From positions 1 through 64,000 of the forward strand of contig JABXIM010000034.1 in assembly GCA_013373085.1 (NCBI GenBank): a stretch of 64,000 bases of DNA, read 5' to 3'. Shown here piece by piece: positions 1-7,306 of this stretch. The notes under the pieces were generated by a model. It searched no databases, was not told the DNA's origin, and worked only from the letters and a program-made list of their open reading frames with translations. The translations under genes and the position numbers were made by a program. The DNA comes from Oceanospirillaceae bacterium (GTDB taxonomy: Bacteria; Pseudomonadota; Gammaproteobacteria; Pseudomonadales; Balneatricaceae). Positions within the stretch are counted from its first letter, which is position 1. The number at the start of each line of letters is the position of its first letter.

Positions 1-272
1 ACGCCGACCGGCTTGCCGGACTGGATCAGCAGGGATTCGTCGTCCTCGAGACGCTGCAGCACCTCGATGATCTTGTCATAGCAGGGCCAGTTGCGCGCGG
101 CGCGGCCGATACCACCATAGACCACCAGGTCTTCGGGACGCTCGGCGACATCCGGGTGCAGGTTGTTCATCAGCATGCGCATCGCGGCTTCGGTCAGCCA
201 GCTCTTGCAGGTTTTCTCGGAGCCGGTCGGAGCCTTGATTACGCGGCTGGGATCGTGACGAATGTCGGTCAT
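1..272 (-). CDS. hutU: Urocanate hydratase, N-terminal part (runs off the window)
   Basis: First ~90 residues of urocanase, the NAD-dependent cytosolic enzyme that hydrates urocanate to imidazolonepropionate, step two of histidine degradation. The N-terminus ([17 protein letters not shown]) and the motif [12 protein letters not shown] are typical of the family (about 555 residues in full); the rest lies beyond position 1. The ATG at 272 follows the hutG stop by 11 bases, so it is the third gene of a hutI-hutG-hutU transcript read on the minus strand. It should be derepressed with that operon by loss of HutC binding. Confidence 0.95.
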   Translation of the reverse strand, partial: MTDIRHDPSRVIKAPTGSEKTCKSWLTEAAMRMLMNNLHPDVAERPEDLVVYGGIGRAARNWPCYDKIIEVLQRLEDDESLLIQSGKPVG

Positions 273-283
273 TGTTATAGGCC

Positions 284-1240
284 TCAGTTGACAATGGTAT
301 GGAACAGACGCGCCGCGACGCGAGCGGTCCAGTGATCGATATCGAAATTCGGGTTATATTCCGCGATATCCGCAAGTTTCAGTTTTCCGGTGCCGCGAAC
401 CGCCGCGATCAGCGGTTCCAGCACGTCCAGATTCACGCCTCTCGGCGCCGGCGCGCTGACGCCGGGCGCCACGCCCGCCGGCAACACGTCCAGGTCGATG
501 GTCAGGTACAGCAGGTCGCAGTCAGCCATGAAGCCTTCGAGCTGCTTCAGGGTCTCGCCCAGCTGGTCGAGCCGCATGTCGATGTCTTTGCGATAGCTCA
601 CCGCGAGTTCGTCGGCGCGCCTGAACAGCGCCGCGGTATTCGACATCTCGCTGACGCCCAGACAGCAGTAGCGGAAGTCCCAGCCCTTCTCGGCGCAGCG
701 TCGCGAGATCTGGTAAAACGGCGTGCCGCTGCTGCAGCCGTTGCTGTCCAGACGCAGGTCGAAATGGGCATCGAAGTTGACGATGCCGACGCGCGGCGCC
801 TCGCCGCGCGCTTCAAGGTGTTGCGCCAGCCCCAGCCAGCTGCCGTAGGCGACCTCGTGGCCGCCTCCGAGCACCAGCGGGAAATGGCCGGCGTCGAGGC
901 AGGCCGTTACCCGGTCCGCCAGCGCCTGGTGCGCCTGCTCGAGTTCGCCATCTGCGCAGACGACATTGCCGGCATCATAGGCGTGGCGTTGCGGCGACCA
1001 TGGCAGGTTCGCCAGCGCACGTCGAATACGGTCCGGCGCCTGACGGGCACCGACCCGCCCCTTGTTGCGGCGCACGCCCTCGTCGGAACAGAACCCGACC
1101 AGCGCGACGCCTTCGCGCCCCTCGGCGCCTTTGCTTTCGGAAACAGGCACGATCACCTGATGCAGCCGTGTCGCCAGCGCCGCTTCTTCCTCGGCATCGA
1201 AGCGACCGGTCCAGACGGCGTTGAAATCGAAATCAGACAT
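284..1240 (-). CDS. hutG: Formimidoylglutamase
   Basis: 318-residue member of the arginase/agmatinase/formimidoylglutamase (ureohydrolase) family, which cleaves N-formimidoyl-glutamate to glutamate and formamide with a dinuclear Mn centre. Metal-ligand motifs are visible: [19 protein letters not shown] and the C-terminal [19 protein letters not shown] take the ATG at 1240 ([10 protein letters not shown]) because longer in-frame extension reaches into hutI and has no family similarity. The start overlaps the hutI stop by 8 bases, so translation is probably coupled. An arginase-fold HutG suggests the hydrolytic route (four-step type) to glutamate; the alternative is another ureohydrolase, but the operon makes HutG the best call. 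Confidence 0.95.
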   Translation of the reverse strand: MSDFDFNAVWTGRFDAEEEAALATRLHQVIVPVSESKGAEGREGVALVGFCSDEGVRRNKGRVGARQAPDRIRRALANLPWSPQRHAYDAGNVVCADGELEQAHQALADRVTACLDAGHFPLVLGGGHEVAYGSWLGLAQHLEARGEAPRVGIVNFDAHFDLRLDSNGCSSGTPFYQISRRCAEKGWDFRYCCLGVSEMSNTAALFRRADELAVSYRKDIDMRLDQLGETLKQLEGFMADCDLLYLTIDLDVLPAGVAPGVSAPAPRGVNLDVLEPLIAAVRGTGKLKLADIAEYNPNFDIDHWTARVAARLFHTIVN

Positions 1241-2462
1241 TGTGAATCTCCCCTGCCAGGATGCGCTGGCGGATCGGATTGACGCCGAACTGGTACGCCA
1301 ATTCCGCCGGATGTTCGATATCCCAGAGCACCATATCGGCCTGCATGCCGGCACGCAGCTGGCCAATGGTGCCGTCCAGGCCCAGCGCCCGGGCACCATT
1401 GCGCGTCGCGCCGGCCAGCGCCTCTTCCGGCGTCAGCCGGAACAGCGTGCAGGCCATGTTCAACGCCAGCCGGATCGACGCCAGCGGCGACGAGCCCGGG
1501 TTCAGATCGGTGGCGACCGCCATTGGCACCCGGTGCTGGCGTAGCAGTTCGATTGGCGGGACCTTGGTATCGCGCAGGAAATAGAAAGCGCCCGGCAGCA
1601 GCGTCGCCACGGTACCGGCTTCGGCCATCGCCTCGATGCCGGCCTCGTCGAGCCACTCCAGGTGGTCGGCAGACCAGGCGCCATAGTGCGCCGCCAGCGC
1701 TGCGCCGTGCTGGTTTGACAGCTGTTCGACGTGGGCGCGGATACCGAGCCCGTATTCCTGCGCCGACTGGAAGACCCGCTCGCACTGGGCTGGCGAGAAA
1801 GCGATGGTTTCGCAGAAGACATCCACCGCGTCGGCCAGACCTTCGTCGGCCGCGGCCGGAATGATCTTGTTGCAGACCAGGTCAATGTAAGCATCTGCGT
1901 TACCTTCGAACTCCGGCGGCAGCGCGTGGGCCGCCAGCAGCGAGGTGGACACCCGCACCGGGTTGCGCTCGCCGAGCACGCGCGCGGCCCGCAACATCTT
2001 CAGCTCGTCATCGAGGCTGAGACCGTAGCCGGACTTGATCTCGACCGAGGTGACACCCTCTTTCATCAGTGCTTTGAGACGAGGCTCGGAAAGCCGAACC
2101 AGGTCCTCGACACTGGCGTTGCGGGTTGCACTCACAGTGGAGATGATACCGCCGCCGCTGCGGGCGATTTCCTCGTAGCTTGCGCCTTCAAGGCGCAGCT
2201 CGAACTCACGAGCGCGATTGCCGGCGAATACCAGATGGGTATGGGCGTCGACCAGGCCCGGTGTCAGCCAGCCGCCTTTGGCATCGATCACTTCGGCTGC
2301 TGGATCGACCTCGCCCAGCGAATCCATCGGTGCGATGGCGCGGATACGGCCATCGCGCACCGCCAGCGCCTGGCGCGTCAGGGCGCCATAGGCACGCCCC
2401 ACGCCGGCGTCGAACGTCGCGAGATTGGCATTGATCCAGATTCGGTCACAGCGATCAAACAC
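1233..2462 (-). CDS. hutI: Imidazolonepropionase
   Basis: Amidohydrolase-superfamily enzyme (about 409 residues) that opens the imidazolone ring to give formiminoglutamate. Visible motifs: [12 protein letters not shown] (metal-binding HxH), [20 protein letters not shown] and [10 protein letters not shown]. An ATG at 2498 is in frame, but it would start inside the HutC operator at 2488-2497; the GTG at 2462 ([18 protein letters not shown]) has an AAGGAT ribosome-binding site at the right spacing and matches the usual HutI N-terminus, so I prefer it. First gene of the minus-strand hutI-hutG-hutU operon; control by HutC is expected from the operators at 2488 and 2634. Confidence 0.95.
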   Translation of the reverse strand: MFDRCDRIWINANLATFDAGVGRAYGALTRQALAVRDGRIRAIAPMDSLGEVDPAAEVIDAKGGWLTPGLVDAHTHLVFAGNRAREFELRLEGASYEEIARSGGGIISTVSATRNASVEDLVRLSEPRLKALMKEGVTSVEIKSGYGLSLDDELKMLRAARVLGERNPVRVSTSLLAAHALPPEFEGNADAYIDLVCNKIIPAAADEGLADAVDVFCETIAFSPAQCERVFQSAQEYGLGIRAHVEQLSNQHGAALAAHYGAWSADHLEWLDEAGIEAMAEAGTVATLLPGAFYFLRDTKVPPIELLRQHRVPMAVATDLNPGSSPLASIRLALNMACTLFRLTPEEALAGATRNGARALGLDGTIGQLRAGMQADMVLWDIEHPAELAYQFGVNPIRQRILAGEIHNV

Positions 2463-2487
2463 GGTTAAATCCTTGGCTCGATGACTT

Positions 2488-2497
2488 TGTATATACA
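2488..2497. promoter_or_regulatory. HutC operator, hutI proximal
   Basis: Perfect TGTATATACA palindrome 25 bases before the hutI start codon. The same decamer recurs at 2634 and 4392 and, with one mismatch, at 4494. It matches the core operator known for Pseudomonas HutC. Its place between promoter and start codon suggests direct repression of hutIGU. Confidence 0.85.
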
Positions 2498-2633
2498 TAT
2501 ATATATCACAGAAATTTCAAAAATCAAAAGCTTTATTCTCGCCGCAGCGCTCATAACGCTGACTGGATCAGATTTACCGGACTTATGACCGCAGAGACAG
2601 CAGCCACAGCGCCTATGCAACGGCACAGGAATA

Positions 2634-2643
2634 TGTATATACA
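2634..2643. promoter_or_regulatory. HutC operator, hutI distal
   Basis: Second perfect TGTATATACA, 146 bases from the proximal site (spacing near 14 helical turns). The pair may support DNA looping or one site may cover the promoter; this is inference from spacing only. Confidence 0.75.
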
Positions 2644-2740
2644 CATAGGAACTAAGGCTCTTAAGAGCTTCTTCCATGGAAATACCATCGCGCTCAGACG
2701 CGGTATCGCCAGGTCAGACCATGGGCACTTTGTGCGCCAT

Positions 2741-2776
2741 AAAAAAACCGGAGGCGATTTCGCCTCCGGTTTTTTT
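2741..2776. terminator. Bidirectional rho-independent terminator
   Basis: A stem ACCGGAGGCG / CGCCTCCGGT around a short ATTT loop, with an A-run on one side and T-run on the other, so it works in both directions. It sits just after the stop of the minus-strand YjiH-like gene and upstream of the hutI operator region, insulating the two transcripts. Confidence 0.9.
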
Positions 2777-2801
2777 AAGTCCATCGAAGATCAGGTTGGC
2801 C

Positions 2802-4124
2802 CTACCCGATCAGCCGCTCGGCATAGAAACCGAAAGGTGCCGACAGCAGGATCGTCAGCGCGACGCGCTGGTACCAGATGATCAGCATCTGGCGGATGGT
2901 GAGCGGGATCTCGGTCGAGAGGATGCAGGGGATCGACGCCGAGAAGAACAGGATCGACGAGATCGCCACCGAGCCCGCGACGAATTTCGCGGCAATGGCA
3001 CCCTCCGCCATCAGCAGCGCAGGCAGGAACATTTCCGCGAGCCCCGTGGCCGAGGCCTTGGCCAGAGCCAACGCGTCCGGCAGCTGCGCCAGAGCGGTGA
3101 ATGGATAGAACAGGTAGCCCATCCAGTCGAACAGCGGGGTGTACTTGGCCACCAGCAACCCAATGAGCCCGACCGACATAATCGACGGCAGGATACTCAT
3201 CGCCATCAGCAGACCTTCGACGAAGTTGCGGCGGATGTTGACCAGCAAAGGCGCGGCATTTTCGTTGGCGGCCAGCCCCTCCAGCATCGCCTGCTTGAAG
3301 CGATGATGCTCGAGCACTTCCTGCTCCGGCGCAGCGGCCTGGTCATCCATGCGCGACAGCGGAAATATCCGCACCGTTATCGCCGTCACCACGAAGGTCA
3401 CCAGCAGCGTCGACCAGAAGAACAGGTTCCAGATGTCCATCAGCCCCAGCGTCTTGGCGACGATGACCATGAACGTCGCCGAAACGGTGGAGAAGCCGGT
3501 GGCGATGATCGCCGCCTCCTTCGCCGAATACTGGCCCGATTTGTAGACCCGGTTGGTAATCAGCAGCCCGATCGAGTAGCTGCCGACAAAAGACGCTACA
3601 GCATCGATCGCCGATTTGCCCGGCGTCCTGAACAGCGGCCGCATCACCGGCTGGAACAGCACCCCGATCAGCTCGAGCAGGCCATAGCTGATCAGGAACG
3701 CCAGAAAGATCGCACCGATCGGCACGATCAACCCCACCGGAATCACCAATTTGTTGAACAGGAACGGCAGCATATCCTTTTCGAACAGCAGCGCCGGACC
3801 GAATTCGAAGAAGGCCATCAGCGAAACCGCCACACCGCCTAGCTTCAGCAGCGAAAACACCAGATGAGTCGGGTCCTTGCGCCAGTTGCCCCGGATAAAC
3901 GGATAAAAGCCGCCGGCGATAATCACCAGGAGTGCGAAGATAGCTGCGCCTTGCGCCTGATTTCCGCGTATCCAGGAGACGATATGGTCCAGCGGTATGG
4001 TGGCCTTGCCACCGAGTTCCACCGGTACGAAGAAAAAGAAAATGCCGATAGAGCTGAACAGGATCAGCTTGATCAGCGAGAGCGAACTAAAAGACACCAG
4101 GCGAGCAGTCTCGTTGTTGTTCAT
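2802..4124 (-). CDS. YjiH-family (nucleoside-recognition/Gate domain) membrane protein in the hut locus
   Basis: 440-residue polytopic inner-membrane protein; about ten hydrophobic segments, beginning KLILFSSIGIFFFFVPVEL and ending with an amphipathic tail. Two blocks of Gate/nucleoside-recognition type (around residues 150-230, with GSYSIGLLITNRVYKSGQYS, and 320-430, with FSASIPCILSTEIPLTIRQM) place it with the YjiH proteins, whose substrate is not established. Genes of this family often sit in hut clusters of marine gammaproteobacteria. Here its leader carries a HutC operator and it is divergent from hutC, so uptake or export of histidine, urocanate or a breakdown product is a reasonable inference, not a demonstrated role. 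Ends at a strong terminator. Confidence 0.85.
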   Translation of the reverse strand: MNNNETARLVSFSSLSLIKLILFSSIGIFFFFVPVELGGKATIPLDHIVSWIRGNQAQGAAIFALLVIIAGGFYPFIRGNWRKDPTHLVFSLLKLGGVAVSLMAFFEFGPALLFEKDMLPFLFNKLVIPVGLIVPIGAIFLAFLISYGLLELIGVLFQPVMRPLFRTPGKSAIDAVASFVGSYSIGLLITNRVYKSGQYSAKEAAIIATGFSTVSATFMVIVAKTLGLMDIWNLFFWSTLLVTFVVTAITVRIFPLSRMDDQAAAPEQEVLEHHRFKQAMLEGLAANENAAPLLVNIRRNFVEGLLMAMSILPSIMSVGLIGLLVAKYTPLFDWMGYLFYPFTALAQLPDALALAKASATGLAEMFLPALLMAEGAIAAKFVAGSVAISSILFFSASIPCILSTEIPLTIRQMLIIWYQRVALTILLSAPFGFYAERLIG

Positions 4125-4263
4125 CTATCTGCCTATCTTATTTTAGGGACTTTTCATCGAGGCCATCGGCACGGCAGCCCGTCAACAGCCTCTCCGGTTA
4201 CAAGCCCCAGCCCTCTATCAAATACACAGGCAGTAAAGGACGAGCCTCGCCACCTGCAAACCC

Positions 4264-4331
4264 CGTCGGGCCGTGACCACCCTGGGTAACGGGTGGCACT
4301 GGGTGCCCGGCTTTCGCCTCCTGCGAGAAAG
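4264..4331 (-). promoter_or_regulatory. Structured leader of the YjiH-like gene (or REP-like element)
   Basis: Between the operator at 4392 and the start codon at 4124 lies a compact set of stems: CGGGC (4267-4271) with GCCCG (4305-4309), enclosing CCACCC (4277-4282) with GGGTGG (4291-4296), and next to it CTTTCGC (4311-4317) with GCGAGAAAG. On the minus strand the last hairpin shows AGGAGG in its loop. I do not recognise a known riboswitch; it may be a cis-acting leader RNA or a repeated extragenic palindrome. Confidence 0.35.
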
Positions 4332-4391
4332 ACGCAAACCGCACGCTCCGGATGGGCGTGGTCCGGTTTTGCCGGTCCATTTAGCTATATA

Positions 4392-4401
4392 TGTATATAC
4401 A
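4392..4401. promoter_or_regulatory. HutC operator between hutC and the YjiH-like gene
   Basis: Perfect TGTATATACA in the divergent intergenic region, 268 bases upstream of the YjiH-like start and 134 bases upstream of hutC. It links both genes to the HutC regulon. Confidence 0.8.
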
Positions 4402-4493
4402 TTTAACGACGTCATGTAAACAAATAGATAGCGAAAAATGGCGAGAATCGACCGGGACCTCATTGCCGCCGGATCGTTGAGGTGGCCGGCATG

Positions 4494-4503
4494 AGTATAT
4501 ACA
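4494..4503. promoter_or_regulatory. HutC operator, hutC proximal (autoregulation)
   Basis: AGTATATACA, nine of ten bases of the operator, 32 bases before the hutC start. The position suggests negative autoregulation. Confidence 0.65.
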
Positions 4504-4534
4504 ATAACGGCACACCAACAGTCCGGGGAACGGA

Positions 4535-5248
4535 GTGAGCAGCAAGCCGCGTTATCAGCAGATCAAGAGCTTCATCCTCGACGGGATCAAGCAGCAGACT
4601 TACCGCCCCGGCAGCAAGATTCCGACCGAGACCGAATTGGCGCAGCAATTCGAGGTCAGTCGCATGACGGTGAACAAGGCAATCCGCGACCTGGTACAGG
4701 ACAATCTACTGGTACGCTACCCGGGCCTTGGGACCTTTGTCTCCGACACCAAGGCGGAATCGCCACTGGCGGATATCAAGAACATCGCCGACGAAGTCCG
4801 CCAGCGCGGACACCAGTACAGCAATCGCCTTGTCAGTCTGAAGGAAACGGCGGCCAGCGAGACCGTGGCCATGCAAATGGGCGTACCGATGGGAACGCCG
4901 GTATACCGGTCAGTGATCGTGCACCAGGAAAACGGCCTGCCGATACAGCTCGAGAACCGTTATGTGATCGCCTCGGCGGTCCCCGGCTATCTCGAACAGG
5001 ACTTCGCCGAGCACACGCCCAACGAATACCTGGTGAAGATGTGTCCGATTTCCAGCATCGAGCATATCGTCGAAGCGGTTCTGCCGAGCGACAAGGCGCA
5101 GGAACTGCTCGATATCGATGCCAACACACCTTGTATCCAGGTCAACCGTCGCACCTGGTCCGACGGGCGCCTGATCAGTTTTGCAACCCTGACCCATCCC
5201 GGCACGCGCTACAAGCTGCGCTCCATCACCAAGGTCGGCAGTATCTGA
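4535..5248 (+). CDS. hutC: GntR/HutC-family repressor of histidine utilisation
   Basis: 237-residue regulator. Residues about 5-72 form a GntR winged helix (IPTETELAQQFEVSRMTV, then GLGTFVSD); residues about 95-235 form a UTRA effector domain that in HutC binds urocanate. Start is GTG at 4535 after GGGGAACGGA. Transcribed away from the YjiH-like gene. HutC is known to leave its operator on binding urocanate; the four operators found here define its likely local targets: hutIGU, the YjiH-like gene and hutC itself. Confidence 0.95.
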   Translation: MSSKPRYQQIKSFILDGIKQQTYRPGSKIPTETELAQQFEVSRMTVNKAIRDLVQDNLLVRYPGLGTFVSDTKAESPLADIKNIADEVRQRGHQYSNRLVSLKETAASETVAMQMGVPMGTPVYRSVIVHQENGLPIQLENRYVIASAVPGYLEQDFAEHTPNEYLVKMCPISSIEHIVEAVLPSDKAQELLDIDANTPCIQVNRRTWSDGRLISFATLTHPGTRYKLRSITKVGSI

Positions 5249-5302
5249 GACCCGGCTCGAAAGCAGGCCGGCACAGGGGACATAATCCCTACTGGATAAA
5301 TG

Positions 5303-5364
5303 AAAGCCTCCGGCACCCCGGAACACGGCCTTTGGCTCGGGTTCTGAGGTACCGGAGGCTTTTG
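5303..5364. terminator. Long-stem bidirectional terminator between hutC and phasin gene
   Basis: AAAGCCTCCGG near 5303 pairs with CCGGAGGCTTT ending at 5363, enclosing about 35 bases, and is followed by TTTT. Lies between two convergent genes and can serve both. Confidence 0.8.
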
Positions 5365-5404
5365 TCGTGACTACCTTTCGGTGTCAGCGGGAATCGGCGC
5401 CGCT

Positions 5405-6304
5405 TTAGCTGCCGGTTTTGAACGGGTCGACATTTTCCGGCGCGGGCTGCTGGAACGTATTGCCATTCACATCGACCGGCTCCATCGGTGCGACATAGAC
5501 GTCCGGTGCAGGCTGAGTCGGCTCGAATACCGGTTCCATCGGTGCGGCATTGGTTTCCGGTGCAGGCTGCGTCGGCTCGAATACCGGTTCGACGGGGGCG
5601 GCATTCATATCCGGCTGCGGCATCACATCCTGTGCCGGTGCTTCAACCGGCGCGGACTCGGTAACGGCAGTCAGCGTCGGGATGGCTTCAGCCGCCGGTT
5701 CAGCAACCGGTGCCTGAACGGCTGCTTCCATGGCCTTGTCGCCTGCGGCCGATTTCGGCTCGGCAGCGGGCGTGGACTCGGCTACAGCAGTTTTGGGCTT
5801 CGCGTTAGCGGCCTTGGTCTTCTCGGTCGTGGCTTTGGTGCTCTTGCGGCGGGTTTTCGTCGCAGCCGCCTTTTTCGCCGGAGCTTTCGTTGCTTCGGCT
5901 TTAGCTTCGACCTTTGCTTCCGCTTTAGCTTCGACCTCCGGCTCGGCGACAGCAGCACCGGACTCCGACGACACTGTACTCAGGTATGACGGTACCTGAA
6001 TGGTTTCGGATGCCAACAGCGAACTCAGGGTGCCGATGCAACCGGAAACGCTCTTGTGGGTCAACTGGGTCATGCCCAGCAGGCTATCCTGCGCCACCTG
6101 GCTGCAGGCCTGAACATAGTCAGCCTGTGCGGTCAGCAGATCGCCCGGGCTTTTGATTCCACCCAGCGCCTTACCGAAGCGCTTGCCAGCTTCCTGCAGT
6201 CGGGCCGCAGAGTCCTGCGCTGAGGTTCCCAGGGACTTGAATAGAGACACACCTTCCTGTGCATTAAGACAGGCGGCTTCTGCCACCTCTTTGCCTGCTA
6301 ACAT
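5405..6304 (-). CDS. Phasin-like protein with long repetitive Ala/Pro-rich tail
   Basis: 299 residues. The first ~105 resemble the phasin_2 domain of polyhydroxyalkanoate granule proteins: an amphipathic helical stretch with ARLQEAGKRFGKAL and SPGDLLTAQADYVQACSQ. Residues ~120-190 are Ala/Lys-rich with AAATKTRRKSTKATTEK, resembling histone-H1-like tails; the C-terminal ~95 residues are Pro/Glu-rich and contain an 18-residue repeat (APMEPVFEPTQPAPE type). Start ATG at 6304 follows GGAG. Granule coating is the family role; the basic segment could bind DNA as in PhaF-type phasins, an inference. MaoC and acetoacetyl-CoA genes elsewhere in the window fit a PHA-storing cell, but no phaC is seen. 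Confidence 0.8.
   Translation of the reverse strand: MLAGKEVAEAACLNAQEGVSLFKSLGTSAQDSAARLQEAGKRFGKALGGIKSPGDLLTAQADYVQACSQVAQDSLLGMTQLTHKSVSGCIGTLSSLLASETIQVPSYLSTVSSESGAAVAEPEVEAKAEAKVEAKAEATKAPAKKAAATKTRRKSTKATTEKTKAANAKPKTAVAESTPAAEPKSAAGDKAMEAAVQAPVAEPAAEAIPTLTAVTESAPVEAPAQDVMPQPDMNAAPVEPVFEPTQPAPETNAAPMEPVFEPTQPAPDVYVAPMEPVDVNGNTFQQPAPENVDPFKTGS
5475..5610. repeat. 54-bp in-frame tandem repeat in phasin gene
   Basis: Bases 5502-5535 and 5556-5589 are nearly identical over 34 bases at a period of 54, with a third degenerate copy near 5475. The unit encodes 18 residues rich in Pro and Glu. Copy number may vary between strains through slippage. Confidence 0.85.
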
Positions 6305-6552
6305 ATCGCTCTCCTATCTCGGCAATGCGCAAAAAATGCTGCACTGCAAAAAGTACTCTTTTGCCGCCTGCACTTCAATAGCGGGAAACAGGGAGAGCGT
6401 GCAAACAGGGCTGCCGGGGAAACAGGCGCGTGTTGCGATTTCAGGAGATAGCTATAGGCCGGCGGGAGCTGTTCCGCCACGGTGCTCGAACCGTCAAACC
6501 GGAGCCGAGGCAGTCCTGCCGCCGATAACGGCGGATGGCGCAGAGGTTCCGG

Positions 6553-6654
6553 TCAGCGGAACAAAATCAGACCGAACGAGATAAGAATTGCGCCGTGAAA
6601 GAGCTTTTCGAGGAGTTCGGGATCCAGCTGAAGTTGGGGTTGTGGGTGTTCCAT
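6553..6654 (-). CDS. Possible 33-residue single-span membrane protein
   Basis: ATG at 6654 to TGA at 6553. The protein starts MEHPQPQLQLDPELLEKLF and continues into HGAILISFGLILFR, a short hydrophobic helix ending in Arg at the C-terminus. An AGGACAG element lies 12 bases upstream, a little far. The amphipathic start followed by a membrane helix looks protein-like rather than random, but only conservation could confirm it. No function can be assigned. Confidence 0.35.
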   Translation of the reverse strand: MEHPQPQLQLDPELLEKLFHGAILISFGLILFR

Positions 6655-7193
6655 TTGGCGTGACTGTCCTGCCAGCTTATTAAGTGATCGTTTCGGGGAA
6701 GAAGAAGCACTTTTCCGGCCGGCTGAGTGTGCCGAGTGGGGGAAAAATGCGTCACGTGTTCAGGGCTGCAATTCTAGTGGATTGGTGCACTGCGTCAACA
6801 CGACTTACAATTGTATTTTTCATCTATCTAGATACTTTAACTCACCCTCCTTGACAGCATTACAAGCCATTTATCCCTTATATTTTGGGCACTTCACGGA
6901 AACGAAGCCGGTAGCACCCGGGCATGCCAAAAAAGCCATTGATGAGCTAAATCTTAAGAAAATTTCCCCATTTCGACTGGCTGGAACAGTGTTGCGAATG
7001 GCACGAAAACGCCCAGTTAGCCACTACCTGCCGCATCCCCCGTCCACTTCGCTTCCACCATGACTTCACCCGAAACCGGCAGTGCGGACTCTGATAAAGT
7101 ATCGACGACGGCGCGACACGCGACCGCCCGATTCGTGAAACTGGGCTCTACCCTGACCCAGGACAGGTCGTTAACGGCGATTCAGAACACACA

Positions 7194-7205
7194 ATGCATA
7201 TGCAT
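7194..7205. promoter_or_regulatory. Palindrome upstream of the A-PCP-acyltransferase gene
   Basis: ATGCATATGCAT, a perfect 12-base palindrome about 100 bases before the start codon, with a second inverted repeat (GAGCA-CA-TGCTC, 7263-7274) closer in. Operator-like in position; the regulator is unknown. Confidence 0.3.
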
Positions 7206-7306
7206 CGCATTCTCATATTACAAATAGGACTTACTCGCATCTGCCGGGGAAGGTACAATATCGAGCACATGCTCAATGTAACCGTGTCGCGCGAGTAGTA
7301 ACCGCA

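Larger units (their letters stand above)
6305..7306. other. 1-kb gene-poor region
   Basis: No convincing long gene. It holds a possible 33-codon membrane microprotein (6553-6654, minus), a perfect CCGCCG-ATAA-CGGCGG hairpin at 6519-6534, an AT-rich stretch around 6800-6970, and palindromes just ahead of the next gene: ATGCATATGCAT at 7194-7205 and GAGCA-CA-TGCTC at 7263-7274. A frame at 6782-7063 has no ribosome-binding site or family features and is not called. Confidence 0.6.

Noticed and set aside
2463-2498. ATG at 2498 as hutI start
   Set aside because: It would place the HutC operator inside the coding region and add residues with no family match; GTG 2462 has a good ribosome-binding site.
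2676-3842. 388-codon open frame opposite the YjiH-like gene
   Set aside because: Its product is Arg/Gln/His-rich with no domain, as expected of the antisense of a GC-rich membrane gene; the minus-strand gene explains the region.
6782-7063. 93-codon plus-strand frame
   Set aside because: TTG-type start, no ribosome-binding site, composition unlike neighbouring genes, no domain.
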